64,000 nucleotides of DNA, from the NCBI GenBank assembly GCA_964035575.1, contig OZ037843.1, positions 1,674,001-1,738,000 of the forward strand. Direction: 5' to 3'. Numbering within the stretch: the first letter of the stretch is position 1; each line of letters opens with the position of its first letter. Source of the DNA: Rhynchopus sp. YZ270_cl-10. Taxonomy: Eukaryota > Euglenozoa > Diplonemea > Diplonemida > Diplonemidae. Shown here piece by piece: positions 51,007-60,683 of this stretch. Both the position numbers and the translations under genes were made by a program. The notes beneath the pieces are model-generated. The model was not told the origin of the DNA. It worked only from the letters and a program-made list of their open reading frames with translations, and searched no databases.

Positions 51007-53584
51007 CATACTTCGTGTTCCGCCGGAGTCCGCCCGAGTTGAGACGGCCTTTGGCGGACTTTGAAAGTCCGTCTCAGGTCCGCCGGACTCGGGCCCGAGC
51101 TGGGGTACGACCACCCTCACTCCATTTTCCACCTCGGGATACTGCCCCATCCCTCAGCAAATGCAAAATTTTCACCCACCCCATCCCAATGTCTATCAAG
51201 AAAGCGAAAAGTACACCATTTGCGCAGGGAGTTGTTTGTATTATATTTTTGAAGAGAAAAGTTTGATTTCGGCCTCGAAAATTACCGTGACACCGATTTG
51301 TCACGGAATTTTTTTGAAAGATTCGATTTCGTGACAAAAAAAGTTCGATTTAGTGACAAGCCGATTTTTTCATTGACACACAAAATTCAATTTAGTGACA
51401 AGTGACTTTTTTCATTGACAAAAAAAAATTCGATTTCGTGACAAATCCATTTTTTCATTGACAAAAAAATGTCATTGAAAAAATGGCTTTTGTCAAGGAA
51501 ACCGAACTTTTTGTCAAGGAAAAAGTCGTGACAGGGCAACCACAGCCAACCCGCCTGTCACTGAAAAGTGACGAGACAGTCCACTTGACAAACACAAAAG
51601 TGTCCAGTCGCGTGGGGCATTCATGCACTGAGGAGATAATGATCCAACAATTTACAAGAAAACATTACTTAGCCTACTGCTGGAAGTTGCCAGGTCGTAG
51701 TAACACACAAAGTGTGCCTCCGTTCGGGAATACCGGATATTCTGGAGACCAAAAAGGCCTCTTCCGCTGGTCAAGGTATAACCGAATGAACGGCCCAAGA
51801 CCCCCGTGGAGAAGTTAAATGTTGTAATGATTTCAAGTAAAATGCGATCACTGTCTTACCCTCCTCAATGCATGGTGGAAGATGTCTTTGACAACAAACC
51901 GAGCTCTGATTATCAATCGTTAGACTCAGAGGAATGCCTGCGGTACAGGTATCAAACCCGGGGTGTTCACAAAAAAAAATTTAACAAATATCCTGTACTC
52001 AGGTACCCAAATTCCCAGACCCACGCAGTGTGTGACCACCTCAAGTGTGAGTGACCCACACGTGAGGGAATGCGACACTACGCAAAATTTACCACCAGAC
52101 CCTGTCTTCGTGCACCTGAAGTACAACGCCGCAGACAGGCCAAACATGCGTTGGACTCAGAGGAATGCCCGCTGTGCAGGTATCAAACATGAGAACCAAC
52201 TCCCAGAAACAAGGGGCGCCTTTTGGAGGGCGTTGTTGAGGGTGTTTGGGGTGCAAAGTTTTCCACAATTTTGATGCGCGGGTACAGAAGTGTTGTCTTG
52301 TTCTTTCATCTCTAGGAATTTAAATGTTCAATCGCGTTTAACTACCACGAGGGATTGTTCAGTGAACCCACAAGGGGTCGAAGGGGGTTGGTTATCCCAT
52401 ATCTATCAAAGGTTGTGTCGACCAGGCGAATCCACTATGTTACGCTGTACGTTGTTAAATCCGAAGAAATAACGCTTTAGCAGCCGCAGGAAGTAAGTAG
52501 TGCCTCACGCTACACAAACCACCACCCGCAATTGACTTAGATAATAACTAGAGAATTCAGAACTAAACAACACCCTGCCCCATACACACTAAATTGTCAT
52601 GCTTCAAGAACATGCCTAGGCCAAAATTTCTGAAAAGGCAACAAGACCACCCACAAGGAGTGTGAATTGTGCGCTTTCTGGGGGAACGCAATATTTTCTT
52701 GTGTCTAGTCCTCCGCAAGAGCAGAGGACAGACTTTCCGGAAGGTTTCCAAAGGTCGAATTTCTTTGCAATGATATGCTCCCTGGGTTAATGGCAATAGC
52801 AGTGACTGACTTCTGAGAAAAATCGGGTATGCAAAACCCAATGTCCATTGTTTTGGTGTAGTCCTGTTGGGGGTGGGTGTGTGGTTCCTAGTGTACACTG
52901 AAATTGTACAGATCTGACTATAAAAAAAGTTGGGATTGTACATCAAATAGTCAGATCTATACAATTTCTATACAATTGTATGTACATTGTATAGATCTGA
53001 CTATAACCCTGTGCATATGTGTATACATTTGACTTTCACCCCCAAAAAAAAAACCTTGATTGAACCAGATCAATCTTGATTCGTGACAAAAGCCATTTTT
53101 TCAATGACATTTTTTTGTCAATGAAAAAATGGATTTGTCACGAAATCGAATTTTTTTTGTTAATGAAAAAAGTCACTTGTCACTAAATTGAATTTTGTGT
53201 GTCAATGAAAAAATCGGCTTGTCACTAAATCGAACTTTTTTTGTCACGAAATCGAATCTTTCAAAAAAATTCAGTGACAAATTACCGTGACAAATGGGTG
53301 TCACGGGTAATTTCGAGGCCGAAATCGAACTTTTCTCTAAAAACAATGATAATAATACAAAAAATTAAAATACAAACCACTCCCTGCGCAAATGGTTTAC
53401 TGAGGATGGGGTGGGCGAAACTTTTATTTGAGGGATGGGGCAGCATCCCGAGGTGGAAACTGGAGTGAGGGTGGTTCATACCGGACTCGGGCGAACTCCG
53501 CCCGAGTCCGTCTCAGGTCCGTCTCAACTCGGGCGGGTCTTGGTGAAATTTTTTTTGGCGGACTCCGGCGGACCACGAAGTATG
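51007..53584 (+). mobile_element. Mutator-like element copy 2, with longer (~560-bp) terminal inverted repeats
   Basis: The core (51255-53337) matches copy 1 at 18727-20961 in both terminal repeats and interior. Here the inverted similarity continues outward through CCATTTGCGCAGGGAGT, CACCTCGGGAT-CTGCCCCATC and CGAGTCCG/CGGACT-rich blocks to CATACTTCGTG ends at 51007 and 53584. Flanking AGGAGTTTG (50998-51006) and AACAGTTTG (53585-53593) agree in 7 of 9 positions, consistent with an older 9-bp duplication. The interior contains a direct repeat of about 40 bp (51922-51962 and 52152-52192) and no long ORF. Confidence 0.75.
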
Positions 53585-53644
53585 AACAGTTTGTAATTTT
53601 ATTGCCTCCAAATGGTTCGGAATACCAAAATGTGAGGGGGTTTG

Positions 53645-53720
53645 TGCGCTCGTGCAAGTAACCTGTTGTGCTAATATAGGCCTCCTCGTAATTATGGTGA
53701 AATAATTGCATAGTCAGTAA
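53645..53720 (+). repeat. Half copy of the foldback element at 16862-17050
   Basis: GCGCTCGTGCAA, CCTCCTCGTAATTATGG and GTGAAATAATTGCATAGT match the right half of that element. Confidence 0.65.
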
Positions 53721-54574
53721 ATCCTGCTAATAATATATTTCCCACTCATTTACGGTTCAACAATGCAGGGGGCAAGGTTTCTCTTGTTCCTGCCACGCTA
53801 AAGGATTTTGGCTTTCAAGCACAATATTTGGAGGCAATCCTGTATTACACTTTATATTTACACCTCCGCAGGTCTTTTCCAAGCCTGAGAGGCGTAGGTT
53901 GGTCTGAAGACCCTTTTTGTACTCTTTTTTGTTTTGCAGCCTTCGGGTGGTGTGCATCTCAGCAGCCCATTCCTGAGAGAATTATTGCACTGTGTTGAAA
54001 GCAGTTGTGCGTAGGTCCTCAGAGCGGGACATGCATTCATGTTTTTTTGTTCTGTTCTGTTCTTCGTTGCTGTGCACTCGTTGTGCATTATTGTTGCTGT
54101 TCTCTTGCATAGTCAGCACCTAATTATTTACTTTCATTTGTCGTGATTGCGGATGTGTCTAGCAAAGTAGCCTCTCCATACCCATTTCACACTTTCACTG
54201 TCACTTTTGCAAAGCCGTATTATACTATAGTCTATGGGGTGTCCTAGGGGCACTACACCAACACCCACTTTCACATACTTTCATCCCATTACACATGAAT
54301 TACAACGTCTTGGTGTTTTGGTCTTTACTAAAGAGATGTGCGGATGACACCAAAAAAATAGAAATTATTCGCGATAGTTGGTACTCCAAAAATTTGCCGG
54401 AACCGAAAATCGTGTAGTTTGGGGGGTATTGAGGACAGAAAAAATTTGTGTTATGTGGCTGGTGGTTGTGTGGTTCTAGGTTCTAAGCTGGATGGTATGC
54501 TGCATGTGGGTTCTTGGGGTTTGGGCACATAAGTGGCTTGTGTTGTGTGTACCATGCTTCCCTGCTGACAGAGG
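53721..54574. other. Intergenic, nothing firm
   Basis: Mixed composition. AAAGGATTTTGGCTTTC (53800-53816) echoes 16843-16863 near the full foldback element. No gene is seen. Confidence 0.45.
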
Positions 54575-55142
54575 GTGTACTGTGTACTGTGTACTGTGTA
54601 CTGTGTACTGTGTACTGTGTACTGTGTACTGTGTACTGTGTACTGTGTACTGTGTACTGTGTACTGTGTACTGTGTACTGTGTACTGTGTACTGTGTACT
54701 GTGTACTGTGTACTGTGTACTGTGTACTGTGTACTGTGTACTGTGTACTGTGTACTGTGTACTGTGTACTGTGTACTGTGTACTGTGTACTGTGTACTGT
54801 GTACTGTGTACTGTGTACTGTGTACTGTGTACTGTGTACTGTGTACTGTGTACTGTGTACTGTGTACTGTGTACTGTGTACTGTGTACTGTGTACTGTGT
54901 ACTGTGTACTGTGTACTGTGTACTGTGTACTGTGTACTGTGTACTGTGTACTGTGTACTGTGTACTGTGTACTGTGTACTGTGTACTGTGTACTGTGTAC
55001 TGTGTACTGTGTACTGTGTACTGTGTACTGTGTACTGTGTACTGTGTACTGTGTACTGTGTACTGTGTACTGTGTACTGTGTACTGTGTACTGTGTACTG
55101 TGTACTGTGTACTGTGTACTGTGTACTGTGTACTGTGTACTG
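54575..55142 (+). repeat. 7-bp tandem array (GTGTACT)n, about 81 copies
   Basis: A pure 7-bp repeat over 568 bp. It ends about 280 bp upstream of the start codon of receptor gene C. The unit differs by one base from the array at 966-1200. Frames through it on both strands are artefacts. Confidence 0.98.
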
Positions 55143-55369
55143 GTAGAAACATGGGGAATCGGTTATGCAGCACGTCAGTAAAAATTTAACACCGGTGGCA
55201 TGCTTCCTAGTACGCATAAGTGCATAGAAATAACATGTAAAACAACGTGTAATCTGTGGTGGTCAAAAGTGCAAAATTCCTTCACATGAATTACGCCGCG
55301 CCCGGGACACCCCATACTATAAATAGTAACGATCAGGATCAAGGTACCCCCTTGTATCCCCAGCTCACA

Positions 55370-55423
55370 CACCACACCACACATCCCCAGACACTCTCTT
55401 CCCTTTCTGTACACCTCAGAACA
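55370..55423 (+). promoter_or_regulatory. C/D-type leader in front of gene C
   Basis: CACCACACATCCCCAGACAC, TCTCTTCCCTTTCTGTACAC and CTCAGAACA end at the ATG. Identical at 60630-60683 upstream of D and different from the A/B leader. The pyrimidine run followed by CAG suggests a splice-acceptor-like site just before the start; this role is inferred. Confidence 0.6.
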
Positions 55424-58042
55424 ATGGTGTCATGCGGGATCCAGTCGCTGACAATACTGCTGTGTGTGGTGCTGATTCTGTCGACAGGTGCGATCATCGG
55501 TGGCTTCACTCTGTCAACATGGGACGACCTTCTGGAGAAGGCACGTGACACAGGTGACGAGGGCTTCGGGATGTGTCTCGACAGTGGTACGGCGGACATC
55601 GAAACGGTCTCGGCACGCTACCTGCGTTCTGTTCTTGGCAACGTGGACACGGCAGTGAAGGAGTACCTGAAGGTGCCTGAGCAGCTCGTGGTCTCGCTGG
55701 CCAACCTTGCTCAGGCACACCACCCAAACATCAGCACGAGCCCTGCCTTTGCGGCCACAGTAATGCGTCCTGCAGCCTTGTCCGCTTATTTGGCTGGGAG
55801 TACGTCCGGACTCTTACAGATCGGTCATGAAGCGTATCCGTGGTGTGCGGCACATCCTGTTCCGTGGAAGAGGGGAGACGGGAACGCAGGGTGGGGCTCG
55901 CGGATGACGTACAGAGAGCTGGATGCTCGGAGCGGTATCACACCAACGAACGGAAGCAAGGTCACCTTGTTCTACGGTACACGTCACTCAGTCACCTTGT
56001 CGGAGGGGCTGTCGGACTTCGCTGTTTTTACCGAAATTGACGAGTTGGGTGAGATCAGGGACCCCTCACTGCCATGCGCGTACTTTCCGGACTACAACAA
56101 GAACGAGTGGCGTGGACTTTGCATGTTTCCCATTGGTCTCCCCGAACCCGAAGGCGGGGACTTGTTCAAGCAGCGTGGGAGGATGCTGCACTACCTGGGT
56201 GCCAACGATCCACCCCTGAACCCTGTGGAAACGCTCGTCTACTCACACACGCAGCTCGCCTGGGACTTCATGTGGTGGGAGCTGAGCTACACCTACACCC
56301 ACCCAGATATGTACACGATGCACCCCAAGCAGGGCAAGCGTGTGGGTTCTGTCAGTGCTACAGTGACTGCAGACGGGGTAGCCGACGCAGTGCGTGCACA
56401 GCTGCTCCCAACCGGCACGTCGCTGTACCTGGTCGATTATGACAGTGCAACAGACTCAGTTGGGACACTTGTCGCATACAACAGAGGACGGCAGCTGCGG
56501 ATAAAGATGGTTACGAGCTCGCTCTCGGGCCACTCTCTTCCCTTAGCGTCAAGCTTCAACATAACGAACCACTCGATGGAAGACGCGACGTCACACATCC
56601 CCTCAGTGATTGCAGAGCACGGGCGGTTTGTGTTCACACACCCGCAGAACTACAAAGACCTTGTGGAGAAGACAGAGGACTCCTTCCTGAAGTGGTCTGA
56701 CTCGAACGGCACGGAGTACTGGACAATCACGTCGACAATTGAACACAAAACGATTGCGTTGTACGCGAACCTTCTTGTGCCGAGAGAGTCTGTGATGCAC
56801 TCGATTGATGCGTCGACGAATGCAATCCGTGCGAAGGTGGCATCAGATCTGTCCTCTGCAGACACACAGAAGGAGGATGCGGTGACTGTGATGGCGATTG
56901 TGACGGCTGTTGCGGTGATCGGACTTCTTGCCATTGCTGTTGTGTTCACACGCTACATCACGTCACCTCTGCTGAAGCTTGGGAGTGAGATGGCAAGTGT
57001 GGCTGTGATGGACCTGGAGGCTGTGGACACGGGCCGTGCAGTGTCGCAGCTGAGTGAAGTGGGGATGATGCAGCGCAGCTTTGTTACCATGGTGGCAAAC
57101 CTGGTGGAGTACCGGAACTACATGCCGCAGAGTGTGCTTGTCAACGACACTGAGAATGAGGAAGTGTCCGTAACAAAGTCCTCACAGGAGACGATGTCGC
57201 AGTCAGGCATGTCCGGTCATTCACCTACGACACAGAGTTCAGTTGTTGAGATACAGAACCAGAAGGCACTGCTGCGTGTGGAGGGGATGAAGAAGAAGAA
57301 GGTGTCGCTGGCACACATGAACGTCGTGTCGTGGCACCCCTTCATCAAGAAGCACAAGGACGCAGAGGTGCTCTCCGCACACGCAGGTGTGATTGAGACG
57401 ATCCTGACAGCAGTGCTACACAACAAGGGTGTGTGCGACACGTTTGCTGGGGACAAGATGCTTGCCACCTTCAACGCCTTTGTTCCGAAGCCGTCACACA
57501 GTGTTGCTTGTGTGAAGGCTGCACACGAAGCAGCAACAGCACTTGGTGATGTGCACAAGATCTCGTATGGATGCACGACAGGTGAGGCACGTGTCGGGAA
57601 CATGGGCTGCAACGGGATGAAGAAAGTGTCGATTCTTTCGCAGTCCATGTCGTGGGTGGTTGTGCTTGAGCGTTGGAACAAGAAGTGCAACCTGCCTGGT
57701 GTCATGGACCGTCATGTGTCACGTGAGACTGAGGGACAGGTGGTGTTCCAGTGTGCAGGTGCTGTGCTGTATGAGAAGTTGAGCGAGAATGTGCAGACTG
57801 TGTTTGCTGTGAAGGGTCTGTGCAGCAGCGAAAACGAGGAGTGGATGTACCAGCTGGAGTCTGCCTCAAACAACCCGCACGCACTGTGGAACGAGGTCTT
57901 CGAGCAAATTATCAAACAGGACTTTGAGAAGGCGTCTTCTCTGCTGGACAGCGTCGCTCAGGACCAACGCACACCTTACGAAGAGCTTGTGGGCTATGTG
58001 GAGGAGAAGGCTTATGCACCGTACGTTGTGGCAATGCACTGA
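55424..58042 (+). CDS. Receptor pseudocyclase C (872 aa)
   Basis: A GTG-led frame runs upstream to 55256, but the start by homology is the ATG at 55424. N-terminal residues 1-125 match A, B and D. Ectodomain patches are its own or shared: LLQIGHEAY (130-138), ELDARSGITPT, AYFPDYNKNEWRGLCMFPIG (as A), LFKQRGRMLHYLG, and KMVTSSLSGHSLPLASSFNI, which is one residue longer. The linker (EEVSVTKSSQETMSQSGMSG) and C-terminus (SENEEWMYQLESASNN to VVAMH) are of the C/D type. The cyclase-fold domain again has LAHMNVV and FAGDKMLATFN and lacks the NxxxR pair. The 3' flank ACGCACATCTGACTCTCTGG is shared with D. Confidence 0.95.
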   Translation: MVSCGIQSLTILLCVVLILSTGAIIGGFTLSTWDDLLEKARDTGDEGFGMCLDSGTADIETVSARYLRSVLGNVDTAVKEYLKVPEQLVVSLANLAQAHHPNISTSPAFAATVMRPAALSAYLAGSTSGLLQIGHEAYPWCAAHPVPWKRGDGNAGWGSRMTYRELDARSGITPTNGSKVTLFYGTRHSVTLSEGLSDFAVFTEIDELGEIRDPSLPCAYFPDYNKNEWRGLCMFPIGLPEPEGGDLFKQRGRMLHYLGANDPPLNPVETLVYSHTQLAWDFMWWELSYTYTHPDMYTMHPKQGKRVGSVSATVTADGVADAVRAQLLPTGTSLYLVDYDSATDSVGTLVAYNRGRQLRIKMVTSSLSGHSLPLASSFNITNHSMEDATSHIPSVIAEHGRFVFTHPQNYKDLVEKTEDSFLKWSDSNGTEYWTITSTIEHKTIALYANLLVPRESVMHSIDASTNAIRAKVASDLSSADTQKEDAVTVMAIVTAVAVIGLLAIAVVFTRYITSPLLKLGSEMASVAVMDLEAVDTGRAVSQLSEVGMMQRSFVTMVANLVEYRNYMPQSVLVNDTENEEVSVTKSSQETMSQSGMSGHSPTTQSSVVEIQNQKALLRVEGMKKKKVSLAHMNVVSWHPFIKKHKDAEVLSAHAGVIETILTAVLHNKGVCDTFAGDKMLATFNAFVPKPSHSVACVKAAHEAATALGDVHKISYGCTTGEARVGNMGCNGMKKVSILSQSMSWVVVLERWNKKCNLPGVMDRHVSRETEGQVVFQCAGAVLYEKLSENVQTVFAVKGLCSSENEEWMYQLESASNNPHALWNEVFEQIIKQDFEKASSLLDSVAQDQRTPYEELVGYVEEKAYAPYVVAMH

Positions 58043-58515
58043 TACTACGCACATCTGACTCTCTGGTGCACTTTTCTACGCGGTGTTTCCACACCGCACA
58101 TTATTTTTGCTGCTGTTCATAGGACGACTGTAGTTTACTCGAAAGCACCAGCATTTGCATTTCCGGAATCCGTCCATCACCAAAAAGGCGTCGGGCCTAC
58201 CCCCCCCAGTGAGTCTTTTCGTTCCCGAATGCTATTTAATTACTCCCATAATAAAATGTTGTATTTTCACTTTTTTTTTAAACCCCAAATACACACCACT
58301 TTTTCAGGCTATTTTTGACCTGAGAAGCGAATTCTTACTGGTACACAAACTCCATTTCCCAGACCATATTTTCTGGGTTGCTTCTGTCATGACTATTTTG
58401 GTGCGATTTGTAAAGATTCGTTGTCCGTGCGGTACTTTGTGTTTTCATCCGGGACTGGCATCGTAGCGTGTTAGTCGGAGGTGCCTGCACTAATAGCTAC
58501 ACTTTTGTGTGCGCT
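58043..58515. other. 3' flank of gene C and spacer
   Basis: Contains an inverted copy (about 58145-58190: GCATTTGCATTTCCGGAATC) of the core of the degenerate repeat at 34670-35310. No gene is seen. Confidence 0.5.
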
Positions 58516-59060
58516 AGTTTATATCAAAAGCACTTTCCCTTCCTCTTCTTGCTTCTTCAATTATTTTGTCTCACTGCCTAACCTGCTTGGTCAGTACACA
58601 GTCGATGAGCTGTTACATGAAAATACCAATGAGAAAATATATATACTGGCAGTTCCTGCTTGAGGAATGATCTTGGTTGATCCCTTGAGACTGAGTGCCA
58701 GATGGGCTCGTCTTTCATGGGTTAGAGTTCTTGTGGTCTCTGGTGTTGCGGGTATTTTTTATGTTCTCTCTGTGCTGTTTGCATCCTGCTTGCCAGCTTC
58801 GCTTGCAGGAACGCAAATGAGTTTGTACCTGTGTTCCTGCTTGAGTAAGGATAGATGTAGATGGATCACGTGGATTAGACAGCACATATGGGCTCGCCTG
58901 TACTGGGTTTGAGCTTGCGGTCTTGTAGGACAGAGTACGGGATGCTCGGGTGTCTTCTGTGTTTCTTTTTCGGTGCTATTTGCACCCTTCGCTCTCCCTG
59001 TTGCATGAATGTTGGCGAGTCTTTTTACGTAGTGTTCCTGTGGTCTCTTAGTGGATAGAG
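58516..59060 (+). repeat. Degenerate tandem repeat related to 17975-18187
   Basis: Three imperfect units of about 170 bp share GTTCCTG(C)TTGAG, GATGGGCTCG or ATATGGGCTCGCC, GGGTT-GAG-TTC/TTGCGGT-TT and a TTTGCATCC/TTTGCACCC word. The first unit matches the single copy at 17975-18187. Open frames here are short and not convincing. Confidence 0.55.
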
Positions 59061-59309
59061 TACTGGATGCTTGCTTTACGTTTCATGTTTTTTTCTTACG
59101 ATATTTCTGCGACGCTCGGCGTGGCGTTTTTATGACGTTTCTCTGATCCCTCCCTCTGGAGCATGGATACATGCTTCTTTAGCTCTGTCGGCACACAGCC
59201 TCATCGGCGTGTTGCTCTTCTTCTGTTTCTCGCGTCTTTGTCATAAATCAGAAAAATATGCGAACGTCTTCTGCCATGACTTTTTTGATTTGTGTCGAAG
59301 TTGTTTTGC

Positions 59310-59530
59310 CTTGAGATGTGGGGATGCACGATTACGCCCACACGGGTCACTGGCCCTCTGCATCTGACACTCCCTGCAGGGTCGTGTGAGTGACGCAGTG
59401 TCACTCCTGGAGAGAGTGCCGCACTACTAAAACACCATACACCAAAGAGCTGTGTGCCCACACCCACCCTCACCATGTCTTTTACACTGTACGAGAAGGC
59501 TTTGTTAAGAAAACCCATTTGTTTCGTGGC
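59310..59530 (+). repeat. Conserved spacer repeat, second copy
   Basis: Pairs with 37905-38460, but the two blocks are directly joined here, lacking the 300 bp found between them in the other copy. Confidence 0.8.
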
Positions 59531-59569
59531 TTGGTTTATTTCGCAAACCCGCAAGTTTGGGGGTTTGCA

Positions 59570-59960
59570 GCCGCGTTGAAGCCTGGCAAGGATTGCACCT
59601 TTAAAGTCGAAATGGATACAAACCCAATGACAAACCTTTGCGAATCCTTGTTGATGTGTGTGCCAAGGCGCTTTCATCCTTCGCGTGTTTAATTGTTTTC
59701 CCCTTTCCGCAGGCTTCTTGTCTTCTGACAAAAAGGTAAACTGACAAAAGCAAACACCCCATTGCCCCTTCTCTGTTTCATTCTATTTGTTGATTTTGCA
59801 TACATCGATAATATACCTTTTAGATCAGTTCTCTGTTGTCTGTGTTCCCTCTACGCCACTTCTGTTGTGCAGTCTCAATGTGTGGCGGAGCAGCATTCTC
59901 GCACACACTTTACCACCTACCATGTGCCTGCGTCGGTGTACGGTGGGGATTTGCACTTTC
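59570..59960 (+). repeat. Receptor-array spacer block, copy upstream of remnant E
   Basis: Copy of 42927-43340 and 46771-47145, including GTGCCTGCGTCGGTGTACGG, shared with the copy before A. It then runs to CACTGTCTCTGGAGCAGGAC at 59986-60005, directly before the remnant. Confidence 0.85.
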
Positions 59961-60007
59961 AATGTCGGAATACCGAACCGGGACACTGTCTCTGGAGCAG
60001 GACTGAC

Positions 60008-60258
60008 AGGTTGTGTACGCTGTGAAGGAGTTGGTCAGTATGAAGAATGAAGAGTGGATGTACCAGCTGGAGGCCCTCGAGCAAAACAACCCTCACGCAC
60101 TGTGGAACGAGGCTTTTGCACACATCATTGCACAGGAGTTTAGCCAGGCTGCTTGTGTGCTTGACAGCCTAGGCGCAGAGCAACTGCAGCAATACGACAC
60201 GCTTGTGAGATATGTGCAGCAGAGAGCTTTTACACCGTACGTTGTGAACATGCACTGA
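60008..60258 (+). pseudogene. Receptor pseudocyclase remnant E: last ~81 codons only
   Basis: From GTTGTGTACGCTGTGAAGG on, the sequence matches the end of A/B (EEWMYQLEALEQNNPHALWN through VVNMH) and the A/B-type 3' flank. It is joined to the spacer word GGAGCAGGACTGACAG, which in A lies about 70 bp upstream of the start codon. The join falls at a shared ACAG, as expected for a deletion of about 2.4 kb between short identical words. No start codon context remains; the first in-frame ATG is at 60040. Not expected to make a functional receptor. Confidence 0.9.
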
Positions 60259-60629
60259 GGTTTGATGGGTTTTATTCTGGACACGAAACATTTGGCGCTC
60301 TGCGTTTGTGAGTGTCTTTACTGTGGGGGGGCGCATACGCCACCTCCACTTCAGCGAGTTGGGGGTCGCAAGGATCGTTGAGATCCTCGCTCCCCCCGTA
60401 GGTATATATGAGTAATTCTAAAGTACACACCTACTCTAGCCACTTCCTCAGTGCCTCAAACTGTTCGAGATGGTCACAGACGCACTGATTTTCCGAAAGT
60501 TGGAATCTCAGACAAAACGTCGTCATACCGCCATAAGCACAGACTTGGCAATACCTGATAGTAGGCAGGGGGGCGTAGTTTGTGGCTTAACTTTGTAATT
60601 AGCACGAATTACCTTCGGGAAAACTGATA
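60259..60629. other. Spacer between remnant E and gene D
   Basis: Starts with the A/B-type 3' flank. It contains a small inverted repeat around GCGAGTTGGGGGTCGC...GCGAC-like words and GGATCGTTGAGATCC (60373-60387). No gene is seen. Confidence 0.5.
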
Positions 60630-60683
60630 TCAAACACCACACATCCCCAGACACTCTCTTCCCTTTCTGTACACCTCAGAACA
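60630..60683 (+). promoter_or_regulatory. C/D-type leader in front of gene D
   Basis: Identical to 55370-55423. Sequence upstream of it is unrelated to that of gene C, so about 54 bp of leader is the conserved unit. Confidence 0.6.

Noticed and set aside
51963-52472. Possible transposase remnant in the Mutator-like element
   Set aside because: Short frames with no recognisable catalytic motif and not shared in frame between the copies.
54451-55217. Long ORFs on both strands through the 7-bp arrays (also 793-1354)
   Set aside because: Frame-independent products of a 7-bp repeat; not genes.
55256-55423. 56-residue GTG-started extension of gene C
   Set aside because: No ATG, and the leader is shared with D, where the frame is not open upstream.
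58667-58912. 81-codon hydrophobic ORF
   Set aside because: Falls within a degenerate tandem repeat whose other copies are not open in the same frame.
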